This document shows positions 44,267 to 55,969 of a DNA stretch of 64,000 bases, piece by piece; position 1 is the stretch's first letter; each line of letters opens with the position of its first letter. The translations under genes were made by a program, and so were the position numbers. Source of the stretch: Kalaharituber pfeilii (taxonomy: Eukaryota > Ascomycota > Pezizomycetes > Pezizales > Pezizaceae); assembly GCA_015179045.1 (NCBI GenBank), contig WHUZ01000116.1:1-64000 (forward strand), given 5' to 3'. The notes under the pieces are model-generated. The model did not search any database, was not told the origin of the DNA, and saw only the letters and a program-made list of their open reading frames with translations.

Positions 44267-45205
44267 CAATGAATCCAACAGGCCAGGCCGGCCGACCAGG
44301 CCGCCTGGCCTGGCCTGACAGGCCGTGATCTGCATTGGCCTGAAACCGCCTGGACCGGTCCAGGCCGGTATTCTCAGTGGCCTGGACCGGCCTGGACCGG
44401 CCTGGACCGGCCTGATCCACATGAATCAGGCCAACCAGGCCAGTCCAGGCCAATCAGGCCGGTCCAGGCCAATCAGGCCGGTTCAGGCCATTCAAGCCAT
44501 TCAGGCCGGTTCAGGCCAATTAAACGAATCACTCCGCAGCTATCCAGCTGAATTGAGGCCAGCATTTACCAGATTGTTTGAGTATTTAAATGTTTTTTTT
44601 TTTTTTTTTTTTTTTTGTTTTTTTAATATCATTAATCGCTTGCCGCAGTATTTAAATGAGTAGAATCTCGCGTATGCCTAGAATTTTAAACAGCAACGGT
44701 CTGCGACTTTTGTCAAGTATGTATCACACTTCGTATTCAAGTAAATATACTAAGAAATATTTTAGAAATGATGGACCTTCCAGATACTACAACAGACTGG
44801 ACCCAATTCTTCGATGATGATACCTGATGCGCAACTGTCAATTACTGATAGTGGAAATATCCAGGATTATTAAAATCTAATTCACCTGGGTTAAATTCTA
44901 AAATCGCTTGAATTTACGTAAATGGCCTGGTCGGCCTGGACTGGCCTGAATGGCCTGAAGCGGCCTGAATGGCCTGAATGGCCTGAACCGGCCTGAATGG
45001 CCTGAACCGGCCTGAATGGCCTGAACCGGCCTGAATGGCCTGGACCGGCCTGAATGGCCTGATTGTTTCAGGCCGCCTGGGCCGGTCCAGGCGGCCCTCA
45101 CGGCCTGGCCTGATTGTTCAGGCCAGGCCAGGCCCAGAATTTCACGGTCCAGGCCAGTCCAGGCCTCCGGTTGGCCTGGCCTGGCCTGGCCTGTTGGATT
45201 CATTG
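44267..45205. mobile_element. hAT-like element with two GGCCTGAA arrays, in NLR
   Basis: CAATGAATCCAACAGGCC ends and a perfect 8-base duplication CTGCTATC (44,259 and 45,206), diagnostic of hAT-type insertion. Arrays of GGCCTGAACCGGCCTGAAT-like units fill 44,275-44,520 and 44,925-45,195 around a core shared with 31,280-31,600. It contains a nested LINE tail. Confidence 0.92.
44593..44646 (-). mobile_element. LINE family 1 tail nested in hAT-like element
   Basis: Flanked by AGTATTTAAATG (44,581 and 44,647); the tail itself is truncated after CGCTTGCCGC. Confidence 0.88.
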
Positions 45206-46460
45206 CTGCTATCATCCCTGCCTGAAGCAAGCAGCTGGCTATTAGGGGAAAAGGCCACACTGCATACAACGTCATTGTGGCCTACGAAGGTATGGACAAC
45301 CTCTTGATATTGAACTGACCACAGCCGCACACTGCTATCATCACTGCCTGAAGCAAGCAGCTGGCCATCAGGGAAAAAGGCCACACTCCGTACCCAGTCA
45401 TTGTGGCCTTCGAAGGTATGGACAGCCTCTTGACGTTAAACTGACCACAGCTGCACAGACTAATCTTTACTGCCTAAAGCAAGCAGGTGACCATCAGGGG
45501 AAAAGGCCACATGGGATATACAGGCATTGTAGCCTTCAAAGGTATGGACAACCTCTTGACGTTGAACTGACCACAGCCGCACAGAGTTATCTTTACTACT
45601 TGAAGCAAGTAGCTGGCCATCAGAGGAAAAGGCCATACTCCATATCCAGCCGTTGTGGCTTTCGAAGGTATGGATAACTTCTTGACGTTGAACTGACCAT
45701 AGCCACACACTGCTATCATCACTGCCTGAAGCAAGCAGCTGGCTATCAGGGGAAAAGGCCACACTCCATACATCACCATTGTGGCCTAAGAAGGTATAGA
45801 TGACCTCTTGACATTGAACTGACCATAATCACACTGTGCTATCATCACTGCCTGAAGCAAGCAGGTGACTATCCAAGGAAAAGGCCACACTCGATACCCT
45901 ATCATTGTGGCCTTCGAAGGTATGGACAACCTCTTGACGTTGAACTAACCATAGCCGTACACTGCTATCATCACTGCTTGAAGCAAGCATCTGGCCATCA
46001 GGGGAAAAGGCCACACTCCATACCTGGCCATTGTGGCCTTCGAAGGTATGCACAACCTCTTAACGTTGAACTGACCACAATTGCACTGTGCAATCATCAC
46101 TGCCTGAAGCAAGCAGCTAGCCGTCAGGGGAGAAGCAATAGGAATATACCTCCGCAGATTCTGGTATCTTCATGAAAGGTCTCTTACCAAACGACATGTG
46201 CTGCATGCTAGCTTCCCTCAAGTCTGCCTCTCTAAGCCAAGTTCGATGCATCCGAACCTACTTGCGGTAAATTAGGTCAGATACGAGAAGCATACTTTTA
46301 ACAAATTTAAACCAAGAAACAAACCTGATGTAGATCTGTATTTTGCAGTTGAGCTCTCTCAAACCAGCCACCGCTTAAGTCAGCTCCTGCAATCCGTACT
46401 CTACGCAAATCATAACCCGTAAAGTTTCTGCCACCCCTGACTAGAACTGTAATCGTATTT

Positions 46461-47072
46461 TGTTACGGCTACGGTAAGACTTACCCGCGTTGGGGAACAC
46501 TCACCCTGAATCGTTACATAAGACCAATGCTGATAGACCGGACTGATCACCCGTTAGGCTTGGCAGTAGATTCATTTGTTTATCGAATAGGGTAGTGCTA
46601 AGGAAGTGTGTGTCGAACGTTTTTGGTAAGACCTCCGGGTCTGCAATGCACTCGGCTTATTAAAAGCTAATATATGCGCACATGCACTAATAGTACATAG
46701 CATTATCTTGCGTCCGTACTATTTTCGCATGTTTCTGTTACGTGTGCCTATTACCACAGGTATTGGCATTGATAAGGAATTGCTACGTTGCCAGTCATTT
46801 ATTCATTTGTTGACTAGTCATGTATGACGGCGCTGAAGTCTATATAAGCGCCGGCTGGCGATAGCATAGTTAAAAGAATCAAGACACTAGCGGTGTTCTA
46901 AGTTCTCTATTACTCTGAAACCTATCGTTTCCTCATCACGCCCGTGAATCGCTCCGCTCCGCTGCGCGCCCACGCCGAGTAGCCGCCCTTCCGGTCCGCT
47001 GTTTATACGCCTCCGTAGCCGTAACACCCATTTCCAGCGTACGGCGAAGCCGAGCCCCTCACGCCCGTAACA
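46461..47072 (+). mobile_element. Solo LTR in NLR pentapeptide region
   Basis: TGTTACGG...CCGTAACA, about 612 bases (a shorter end at 47,026 is possible). Flanks are TATTT and CATTT. A TATATAAG box is at 46,841. Removing it brings the two coding halves of the NLR back together, so it is an insertion. It may still provide promoter activity towards 47,100. Confidence 0.8.
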
Positions 47073-49906
47073 CATTTGCTGCAGCTCTTGAAATCTTAAC
47101 ATCTAATTTCGATCGCTCAATTAAAGCCAATGGACTGTTTTGCACAGAGATGGTATCTTTGGCTTATTCGACAATGAAACCAACAACATCAGGATCCTCA
47201 ACAAGATGAAACTCATTGATCAGTGCATTAGTGTTACCTTGTTCAAGTAACTCATCTTGCAAAACCATTTCAGCTGCCAAATAGTCCCGCAGCGATTTAT
47301 GTAAGAATCGATATGAGTGCCTCTGCCAAATCAGCAGTGAACTGAAGCGTAAAAGCTGTGTTGCGTCGTCATCATTACCTAAAAACGCTTTCCAAATAGA
47401 CTGATTTTGTGAATGGGAGTTCCTATAGAAGAGGACACTGGAGACATAGGTTGCTTCTAGCACTTGATGACAATACAAAGCTAGTGTGAACTGTTGACAG
47501 AAGTGTCGTGCTTGTAAACTAAATTCATTCTACTCTAAATGGTTATACGCATCACGGTGACTGTCTGACAATTGAATGGTATCTAAACGGGCCTTTGCTT
47601 TCTCAAGCCAATCGTCGATGAACTGTTTGTATGAGTTCATGCACTTGAGTTTGTCTTTATTCTGAGCTGGTGCCACGGTCATAATCATCCAGAAGAGGAA
47701 AGGATTGCTGAATAATGAACAAACGTCAGGTTTCATTATATACTTTTCGTAATCCTCAACTGAATAGCCAGTAGGCTTAGCCTGTATATATTGTGAAATA
47801 TACCACCGAATGCTTGACTTCGAAAAGGGTGCAAGCCAATGTTCTTGCAAGAGCAGAGGCTGACTGGGGGGTAAAACTTGCTCTGGTAACTCGAGGGTAA
47901 ATACTCAGGTCGGCTTGTGATGATGACTTTAGTGTTCTATAGGTCAAGTTCGTTTTCTGTATAAAAATTGTGGTCCCGCTTCTCAACTTCATCATAGCCG
48001 TCCAAGATAAAGACGAATTACTACTTCTTTTGTGCCAGCTTTATTTGATCTTCATGAAAACCTTGTTTGATGAACAAAGTAGTTATCATATCTTGGTGTT
48101 TTTCTTTCCCTGGTGTACAGAACCTGAACAGTGGAATGAATAAGGGAATTGCGGTGGTTGCTTGATTGGGAGTGTCATGCTTATCATAGTCAGACCATAG
48201 TTTGCGAGTACGATAATGGTTGAATGTTGACTTTCTGGATCCTGCAGCACCTTGAATTAGGCAAACCTTTTGTGGTACAGCGTCCGACAGGAAATTTTGA
48301 ATAGCCTCTAGCAGATTAAATCGTTCGTTGTCATGCTGTTGTCTCATTCCTTCTGCCGGAATATATAGGTCCAGTTTAAACTCCTCCAGCTGATATCTGT
48401 CGAGGTAGTTGTGCTTAAGCTGCTCTAACTCAGATGTGCCAAATAGTGTTTGACGCTGATCCTGTTCTAATCGGAAGTTAATAGTCAGCATATGACAAGG
48501 GTATGACATGTAACATATTTATCCCGTTTAACAGATCTTTGATTTCCTTGACTGAAGTATAGATATCTGAATTTGTTTTATAGCACTTAGTATTAATTGC
48601 AGGATCGTGTGGAGGAATCATGATATTGCCATAAACTTACCCTCTAGCCTAGTCAAAGGTTCCATTTCTCACTTTATATCCTTCACCACCTACTCTATCT
48701 GCTCAAGTTGATTGGAATTCTCTATTTTCATTAGTACAATATGCTTATTATCAAAGTTGTACATATATTAGGTGCTTTTACCCATAATCCATTTCATTGT
48801 AACATCGTCTGCGCACTCTCGAATAACCTTTTTCTTATCAATTATTTTGTCGATGTATGGTTTTATAACCACTTGAAAAGGCATAAAAATACTTCGAATC
48901 TTAGTTGCACCTAAATTTCAGTCTTATTAGTGGAGTACAAAATTAAAGGAGCTGAATGTCCTACCTGATGCCGAAGTACTGAAATATTTTTATACTTCAA
49001 CTGCAAATTCCCGCACCGCAGTATAAAGTTCACCTAAAGCAGAATCTAGCTTGCATTTAAAATCCTCCGCTATTAAATCCGAATGCAATGTGACCTCTAG
49101 TGATACATCCTTATAAATATCGGCGTAGAATTCATACGTAGCCATGGTATCAATAATGGTTGCAGTTGCCCATTCCAAATTTTCCATTAATTCAATATAA
49201 TTGATGGTGACCTATCATCATGATTAATCCCAGCTTCATGCAAAATAATTTCATGACTAACCTTCATAATTATTCTAACACTAGCCCACCCAAGAGCAGT
49301 AGTTTTAGGACTATACTGTATTGTAATATTGACAATTGATGCATAGGTCTCCAAGCTTTTTATGATCCAACCTATCTTGTCTACTACAGGAACAAGCTCA
49401 CCATCGCTATTCTTGTATTCCCGCTACTCTTCTTTGCTTTTATCCTTAGCAGACTCTAAATCTTTGATTATAGCTTCAATAGTATTGCGTTGTTTGTTCT
49501 CTATCTTCTGCTGAAGAGTTGGAGGATCTGCTTGCTCCTCCGCCGGTGAATGCGATGTACCACATGATGAAGAATTTTCGTTGGTATGTAATTGTGCTGA
49601 TTGTGGTAGTACAGGAGTAATAACTGTGTATTCAGATGCCTGTGACTATTCTTCTTGTGAGGTTAGGCGAGGAAGAGTAGGCATGAGCCTATTAATCGGG
49701 AGAGGGGCGCTGCTGGCTCTCAGGCTTCCTTTTTTTCCGACTGGAGATATCGGTCGAGATAGGTGCGTGTCAAGTGGTGAAAATAAAGTGTCACGGGTTT
49801 TGAAAACTGCCTTGATCCCACACCCAACATTCAGCGCTTTGTTCTTCAAACTTAAGCAGAACCCTCCTCGACTTCCAGGCACCAAATTATCCATTGGAAA
49901 TGCCAT

Positions 49907-50179
49907 GTCAGGGATTTCATATAATTCTCAGAGGTATTGAATGCAAAACTTCAGAAAGGAGGCTGCCTAATTTCGATATGATGTTGTGGGCGACGATTAG
50001 CGATTCTCTATTCTCTTGCGATATTGCTAAAACCCCGCATTTTATATTCATGAAGTAGTTTTCTCCTCCCAAGCTGCCATCCCTGAATCATGGTTGGCTG
50101 ACTGCATGTTGGACCCAGGACTCTTTTGGCTACGGGAGTGCCAGAAAGTTTGGCGAATTATGCAGCACCAAGGTACTCA
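49907..50179. other. Upstream of NLR relic
   Basis: No feature recognised. Confidence 0.35.
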
Positions 50180-51690
50180 CGTGCAGTTCCCAAGTTATGT
50201 ACCCAGCTGTCATGGAGCTCGAAAAATGACATGGTTCAGTAGCCAAAAGTCTGGGGAACTTTTTGTATGAGAACCTATACAATTTTTTTGATATATACAA
50301 ATATGCAACCACCGCAACCACACAACCATCACAAAACTCTCACACCTGAAATTCTGTAGAATCATATACCTAGAAAGAAAATAAAACTAGCCATTAGAAT
50401 TTACTCAAAAGACTTTTGCAATTGTATAATATAAATATACACTATATAATATATATAATACCAGACATAGGAAACTTGTAACATGTTGCCTCAAGCTGGA
50501 ACAGTGGAAGTGGTCTACCCTGCAGCAAGCTATCAAGCTTGTGGAGGGACTATCAAAACTTTAGCTATCAAGCTGGAAATATAATTGCTATTGAGTTGAT
50601 GAAGAGTAATTATCTCATTGTATGGGCCATTGTTTACTTATTTACTGATTGTAGCACCCCTACTTAACTAGCAACTACTCAATATGTACTAATTTTGAGC
50701 CTACCACAAATGCAGTTCTCTGTACTCGAGTACTAGTACAAATCAAGGTACATTGGCAGCTGCACGTGAGCACCTTAGCACTGCATAATTCGCCAGATTT
50801 TCTCGAGTATGCATACTCGGATACTCCGAAAGCGGGGAACCGTACGGAAGTATGCAGTACCAATGTGCACTCATGTGGTTCCTTTAGTTATTATTAGAAT
50901 GCTCAAGCCTGAGAAGTAGTGGCCAATGGAGTTGCAGCTAGCTTAGAGACACAACTATACTCGAGTAAATAATGGTTCCTATACTAGGATACTACTCTAC
51001 CACTTTTGACAGCACTCTATGGACGCTCTTTGACGTTTTACCAATTGCAACTTAATGATTTTTTTTACTAGTTCGATGCCTTTTCAGCCAGCTCCTCCTA
51101 ACTTAGTCACTCAGCTAGCTCGATATGGATATAGTTTCTTCACCAACGGCTTCAATTTATTATCTGCCATGGGGAAGTAACACCTTATTAATTTTCTATG
51201 TATAGTAGTGGCTGCTCCTTTATGATCGTGAGGGTCTTCTACGATTTTTGGAGGGAGGAGACAATTTTATGGCTCAGAAGGTAGGAGTCATGTAACCCCG
51301 CATACAGGCTAGCGCAACGGTGATGCTAGAGCCTTTTGGCTGTGTGCAATTATTTTCTTTTTTCAGTAGTTCTATTCTATATGAGGTTTTCATGTGTATC
51401 AGTCCCGCCCTGTATATTAGTTTTTAAATCTGCGGAAAAATTATGTGAGTTCGTTCCCTACCAAAAATTTCCACAAACTAATTGGCATTTTTTTTGGTCT
51501 CACATGCATTCATGTGAGTACCTTGGTGCTCCACAACTCCACAGACTTTGCAGCATCGCCGAGCACAAACAAAGATAACACCCAATTCAAGCGGTATAAT
51601 TGCGCAAGGGCAGAGTATTAACCTTGTACATTCCCTCCCCCTGTGATTATGCTGGCATGGAGTGCCATCAATCAAGCTTGTTCATCTGGA
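50180..51690 (+). repeat. Direct segmental duplicate, copy 1
   Basis: Matches 54,150-55,440 in the same orientation and order (blocks at 50,205, 50,460, 50,930, 51,070, 51,360 and 51,600), with indels. Only short frames occur. It may be an undetermined transposon or a tandem duplication. Confidence 0.8.
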
Positions 51691-51727
51691 ATAAGTGCAG
51701 AGTATGGAGACTGAAAAGTAGCTAGGG

Positions 51728-51873
51728 ACCGAACCCCTGTCAAAAAAGACCTTGGTGACAACTACGAATGCCATCTTATATAGTACTGAGTTACATCCCT
51801 CTTGGCATACACCGAACCTCTGTCAAAAAAGACCTTGGCGACAACCGCGAATACCATCTTATATAGTACTGAG
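51728..51873. repeat. Two-copy tandem repeat, period 83
   Basis: ACCGAACCCCTGTCAAAAAA through CTTATATAGTACTGAGTTAC occurs twice. Confidence 0.8.
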
Positions 51874-51989
51874 TTACGAGAGAATGCCCGCTCGCTACGC
51901 TCGCAATAGGGGCAGAGCATGTAGGGGGAGCTGAGGCAAAGCTTGCAACTGGGGCTAGGGGCTCTGCAGTGCTGTCATGAAGTAGCAAA

Positions 51990-52166
51990 CCCTTCACACA
52001 GGAGTTTCTGGGGATCTCTACTTGTATCTGGTATTGTTATTGTTGTTATTCTCACTTCCCCTTCACATAGGAGTTTCTGGAGATTTCTACTTTTATATCT
52101 AACTTTCCTTTTATTTCATATGTAACTAAACATCGCCATAGCCCGTAGGGCAGCATGCGATTAACG

Positions 52167-52198
<32 letters not shown>
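51990..52198 (+). mobile_element. LINE family 1 3' end
   Basis: It matches the 3' region of 41,608-43,133 including the CACAGGAGTTTC repeats, tail and poly(A). Flanks ATGAAGTASCAAA (51,977 and 52,199). Confidence 0.92.
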
Positions 52199-52199
<1 letters not shown>

Positions 52200-52302
52200 T
52201 GAAGTACCAAATGGCACCATCGTAACTGCGAAAATCTTTTCTGGTGAGTTTGAGCATACTCTTTCAGCCGCTTGCACATATGGTCTATACAACTGCTAGG
52301 GG

Positions 52303-52385
52303 GGGGGTGACGCACCTAGAGAAGTGACGCACCTAGAGAAGTGACGCGCCTAAGAGGTGACGCACCTAGGGTGATGCACCCCAGG
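52303..52385. repeat. 17-base tandem repeat
   Basis: Four to five copies of GTGACGCACCTAGAGAA with variants, preceded by a G9 run. Confidence 0.85.
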
Positions 52386-52486
52386 GAGTGCCATCAAGAG
52401 GAGAAAAACTGATAAAGGTGTACACTTAACACCGAAGGATAGCACTGTATTATCAAGACCCGCACCTTTAAAATTGGTCTCTACTA

Positions 52487-52866
52487 CAGTCTAACCTTGC
52501 TATACCGGATGCTCTAACACTACCGGACCGGACAAAAACCTCCAGACCCTGTCTCCATACAAATAATATTTGCTATACCGGACACACTAATACTAATACA
52601 TCTTAGACTACCCCACTTTACCACTTAGACTGGTTGTTTACCACTCTGCTGCCGTCAATGCTAACTACCACTACTGCTGCCGTTACTGCTGCCATCACTG
52701 TTGCCACCGCTACTGCTATCACTTGCTACCGATGCTGCCACCACTGCTGCCACTACTGCTGCTACCACTGCTGCCACCATTGCTGCTACCACTGCTGTCG
52801 TTGCTACTACTGGAAGGCTGGAACATTGTTGTAGAGTTTGCTGCCTCTTTGGTGTGAATTGATGGG

Positions 52867-52906
<40 letters not shown>

Positions 52907-53282
52907 AAATCACATAACCCCGCTTGTAGCACTTGGCCATGGCAGGGTCCCTGGGCAAGCCCTCATAGCCCGGAGACAGGCTAATTGATGGGCTTTTACA
53001 GCGTAGCATGTTTTGGCTCTAGTCAATGCTTGCATATTTGATGCTCCCCAAGAGCTTGTAAGGCTCGACCTCTTCTAGGCGGTGAGAGTGATGCATGTTG
53101 AATAGACTTTGATTGAGTTAATGTTTGATGCACTTGTTTATTTCCTACTCCAGTAATTTCTATACATATTTTTACCACCCCCTTTTTTACATTTGCCAAG
53201 CATTTTATTCTATACCGGAACCTTGCTATAGCAGACAAAAAGTGCCAGATTTTTACTCGTCTGGTATAGCAAGGTTAGACTG
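52487..53282 (-). mobile_element. TIR element with CTG-like core, second copy
   Basis: Same CAGTCTAACCTTGCTATACC ends and TA flanks as 8,195-8,947, inverted. The core (52,640-52,810) is rich in CTGCTACCACTGCTGCC triplets. A LINE family 2 tail is inserted inside. Confidence 0.88.
52872..52983 (-). mobile_element. LINE family 2 3' end inside TIR element
   Basis: T-run, reverse tail and GTCCCTGGGCAAGCCCTCAT extension, flanked by ATTGATGGGCTTTT (52,858 and 52,984). Confidence 0.93.
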
Positions 53283-53443
53283 TATCCTTAGATGTCACAT
53301 TCCTATCTGGACACTCGCATTCCTCCGCTGCAGTGATATTTACAACAACTGTATCTGTCAACTTTATCTAATCAACTACTGTAACTATAGCTAAAATCCC
53401 ACTACCACGCTCACTATCTCTTCTGAGCTTCCAACTTTCCCAG

Positions 53444-53740
53444 TTGCCCACCCATCAACTACACCTTGCTGAATTACTTGCTGAATCGCCCGCTGAATGG
53501 CCTGCTAAATCACTTGTTGAATTGGCTTCTGAATCTTTTGAATCCGCTGCTGAATCCCCCGCTCAAGTGCCTGCTGAATCCCCCGCTAAAGTGCTTGCTG
53601 AATCCCCTATCGAATCACTTGCCGAATCGCTTGTAGAACTACATGCTGAACTTGTTTGTTGAACTTTCTAACTCATCTGCTAAGCTGCTAGTTAGCTCAC
53701 ATAATGAATTGCTTGCTGAACCCTTTACTGAATCGTATAG
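53444..53740 (+). repeat. GCTGAATC-type imperfect repeat
   Basis: Units of 12-15 bases (TGCTGAATCCCCCGC) recur about 20 times. The first 73 codons form an open frame of AESPA/ESLAE-like residues. There is no ATG context or neighbouring exon that would make it a gene. Confidence 0.75.
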
Positions 53741-54149
53741 TGCATTCTCACTTACCTATTAGACTATCCACCATAGCATTCAAGTTCCTCAAGTAGCAAG
53801 TTTAGTAGAGTACAACCCGATAACCTATAATTTTTTCAGTATTAATATAGTAGTGCCAATGGAATAAAAGTGACTCTTACCTTTGCATTGTCAAGTTGCG
53901 AAGTTGTAAAGGGGTGAAGGTGAGGAGGTAGTTTTAAGATAGATTTATTCTTAATTCAGAAGAATATCATAGAAGTCAAGCTATCTTTATTTTGATTAGT
54001 TTGATGGGACGACTTACTCAAGTTGACAGAGATTTGCACAGTTTTATTAAAAGTGCTGATCAGAAGCCACTTGTAGAGGCCATAGCTACAATGTATAGAA
54101 ATCTATTGGCTCGATAAGAGAGGAGGCCCAAGTTATTCTCGAAAATTTT

Positions 54150-55049
54150 TATCTCAGTACTATATAGACATGGTTGAGTGGCCAAAAGTCTGGGGAACTT
54201 TTTGTATGAGAACCCATACAATTTTTTTGACATATACAAACATGCAATCACCGCAACCACACAACCATCACAAAACTCTCACACCTGAAATTCTGTAGAA
54301 TCATATACAGTACCTGGAAGAAAATAAACTGACCACCAGAATCTGCTCAAAAGACTCTTGCAATTGTAAGATGTAAATATATACTGTATAATATATATAA
54401 TACTACACATAGAAAACTTATAAGATGTTGCCTCAAGCTGGGACTACCTTCAAAATAGTAGAAAACTATAACTATCAAGCTGGAAATATAATTGAAGGGC
54501 TATTGAGATGATAAAGAGTAGTTACCTCATTGTATAGGCCATTGTTTATTTATTTATTGATTGTAGCACCCCTACTTAACTGGAGCCTGAGAAGTAACTT
54601 AGTGGCCAATTGCGTTCCAACGGAGATAGAGACGCAACAATACTCGAGTAAACAATGGTTCCTACACTAGGATACTGCTCTACCACTTTTGACAGCACTC
54701 TGTGGACGCTCCTTGACGCCCTTTGGTTTCACCAATTGCAACTCGATGATTTTTTACTGTACTAGTTCAATGCCTTTTCAGCCCGCTCTTCCTAACTTAG
54801 TCACTCTGCTAGCTCGATATGGATATAGCTCCTTCACCAACGGCTTCAATTTATTGGCTGCCATGGGGAAGCGACACCTTATTAATATTCTATGTATAGT
54901 TGCGGCTACTCTTTTATGATCGTGAGGGTCTTCCACGATTTTTGGGGTGGGGAGGGGACGATTTTATCATACGGCTCAGGAGGTAGGGGCCACGTAACAC
55001 CACATACAGGCTGCGACTTTGCGCGATGCTAGAGCCTTTCGGGTGGATG

Positions 55050-55093
<44 letters not shown>

Positions 55094-55440
55094 CAGTAGT
55101 TCTATTCTATACGAGTGTATCAGTCCCGCGCTGTATGTTAGTTTTTAAATCTGCGGAAATATTATGTGCGTTCGTTCCCCATAAACAATTTCCACAAACT
55201 AATCGGCGTTTTTCAACACCACTTTTTGGGCCCACGTGAGTCCATGTGAGTACCTTGGCGCTCTACAACTCCACAGCATCGCCGAACACAAACAAAGATA
55301 ACAGCCAATCCAAGCGTTATGATTGCGCAAGGGTGGAATAACCTTGGGCATCTCCCCCCTGTGATTATGCGGGCGCGGAGTGCCATCAATCAAGCTTGTT
55401 CATCTGGAACGAGTGCGGAGTATGGAGACTGAAAAGTGGC
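54150..55440 (+). repeat. Direct segmental duplicate, copy 2
   Basis: Counterpart of 50,180-51,690, about 3.96 kb downstream. It lacks some blocks and contains a long T-run (55,052-55,093). Confidence 0.8.
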
Positions 55441-55444
55441 CAGG

Positions 55445-55640
55445 GGGGGGCGGATGCTCGGAGGGACCCACCAGAGGGGAAGGAGGCCGGGAGTCCTGCT
55501 GGTCGAGATGCTGGAGTGGGCGGGAGATGATAACCATAAATCATTTGTTCTATCTATTTCCTACCTCCTATGTACTTAATCTCGCCATAGCCCTTAGCGA
55601 GTAAAGATATTAAAAAAAAAAAAAAAATCAAAAAAAAAAA
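55445..55640 (+). mobile_element. LINE family 1 3' end, truncated tail
   Basis: G-rich coding remnant (GEMLEWAGDD-like end), tail CTCGCCATAGCCCTTAGCGAG lacking the GGCGGCAT part, and two A-runs. Confidence 0.65.
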
Positions 55641-55969
55641 AAATCAAGCTTGTTACAAACGTTAATTCAAGCGACGGTACAAACCCTCCAGTCTAAGCAA
55701 GAGAAATATTCCGCTACAACTAAGGTAAAAGAATTTTTACGGTTCATTATAGAAAGGGCAAACTGTATTCACTGACTACAGGATTTTGTAAAGTTTATCA
55801 ACATATCGAAACAAACACCGGGCTGCCTCTTAGCAGTCCACTATCGATACTTTTCTCTTAATGCATAGGCCTACCCCTCAATGTAAATATTCACTTTGCT
55901 TGGCATCCGATCGCCCTTTCACATGCGCTGCATTCTTCAACTTGCGATACTAGTCTTCAAATACGATAA

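Larger units (their letters stand above)
43405..46175 (-). repeat. WD40 repeat array of the NLR relic
   Basis: 126-base units, about 12, very similar to each other at DNA level (for example GCCTGAAGCAAGCAGCTGGC recurs almost unchanged). The array is interrupted at 43,636 and 44,267. High inter-repeat identity indicates recent unit exchange before or despite gene decay. Confidence 0.9.
43283..49906 (-). pseudogene. NACHT-pentapeptide-WD40 NLR relic
   Basis: Reading 49,906 to 43,283. An N-terminal region (MAFPMDNLVPG) with internal TAG stops ends in TALGWASVRIIMKV, typical of fungal STAND proteins. NACHT with Walker A GAAGSRKST (Arg where Gly is usual) is at 48,250, followed by KVIITSRPEYLP (sensor region) after a stop and frameshift. 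YRFLHKSLRDYLAAE is at 47,290. Pentapeptide-type DLRRVRIAGADLSGG and WLREADLREASM lie at 46,200-46,440. About a dozen WD40 repeats (VHTFEGHN, VAFSPDGxLLASGS, SSVRLWSVQ) fill 46,130-43,400. Stops, frameshifts, a solo LTR, a hAT-like element and LINE tails disrupt it. Intact relatives act in fungal non-self recognition. Confidence 0.9.

Noticed and set aside
44195..45300. Pro/Gly/Arg-rich frames over the GGCCTG arrays (also 31,548-31,782)
   Set aside because: They follow the repeat unit in several frames on both strands and carry no domain.
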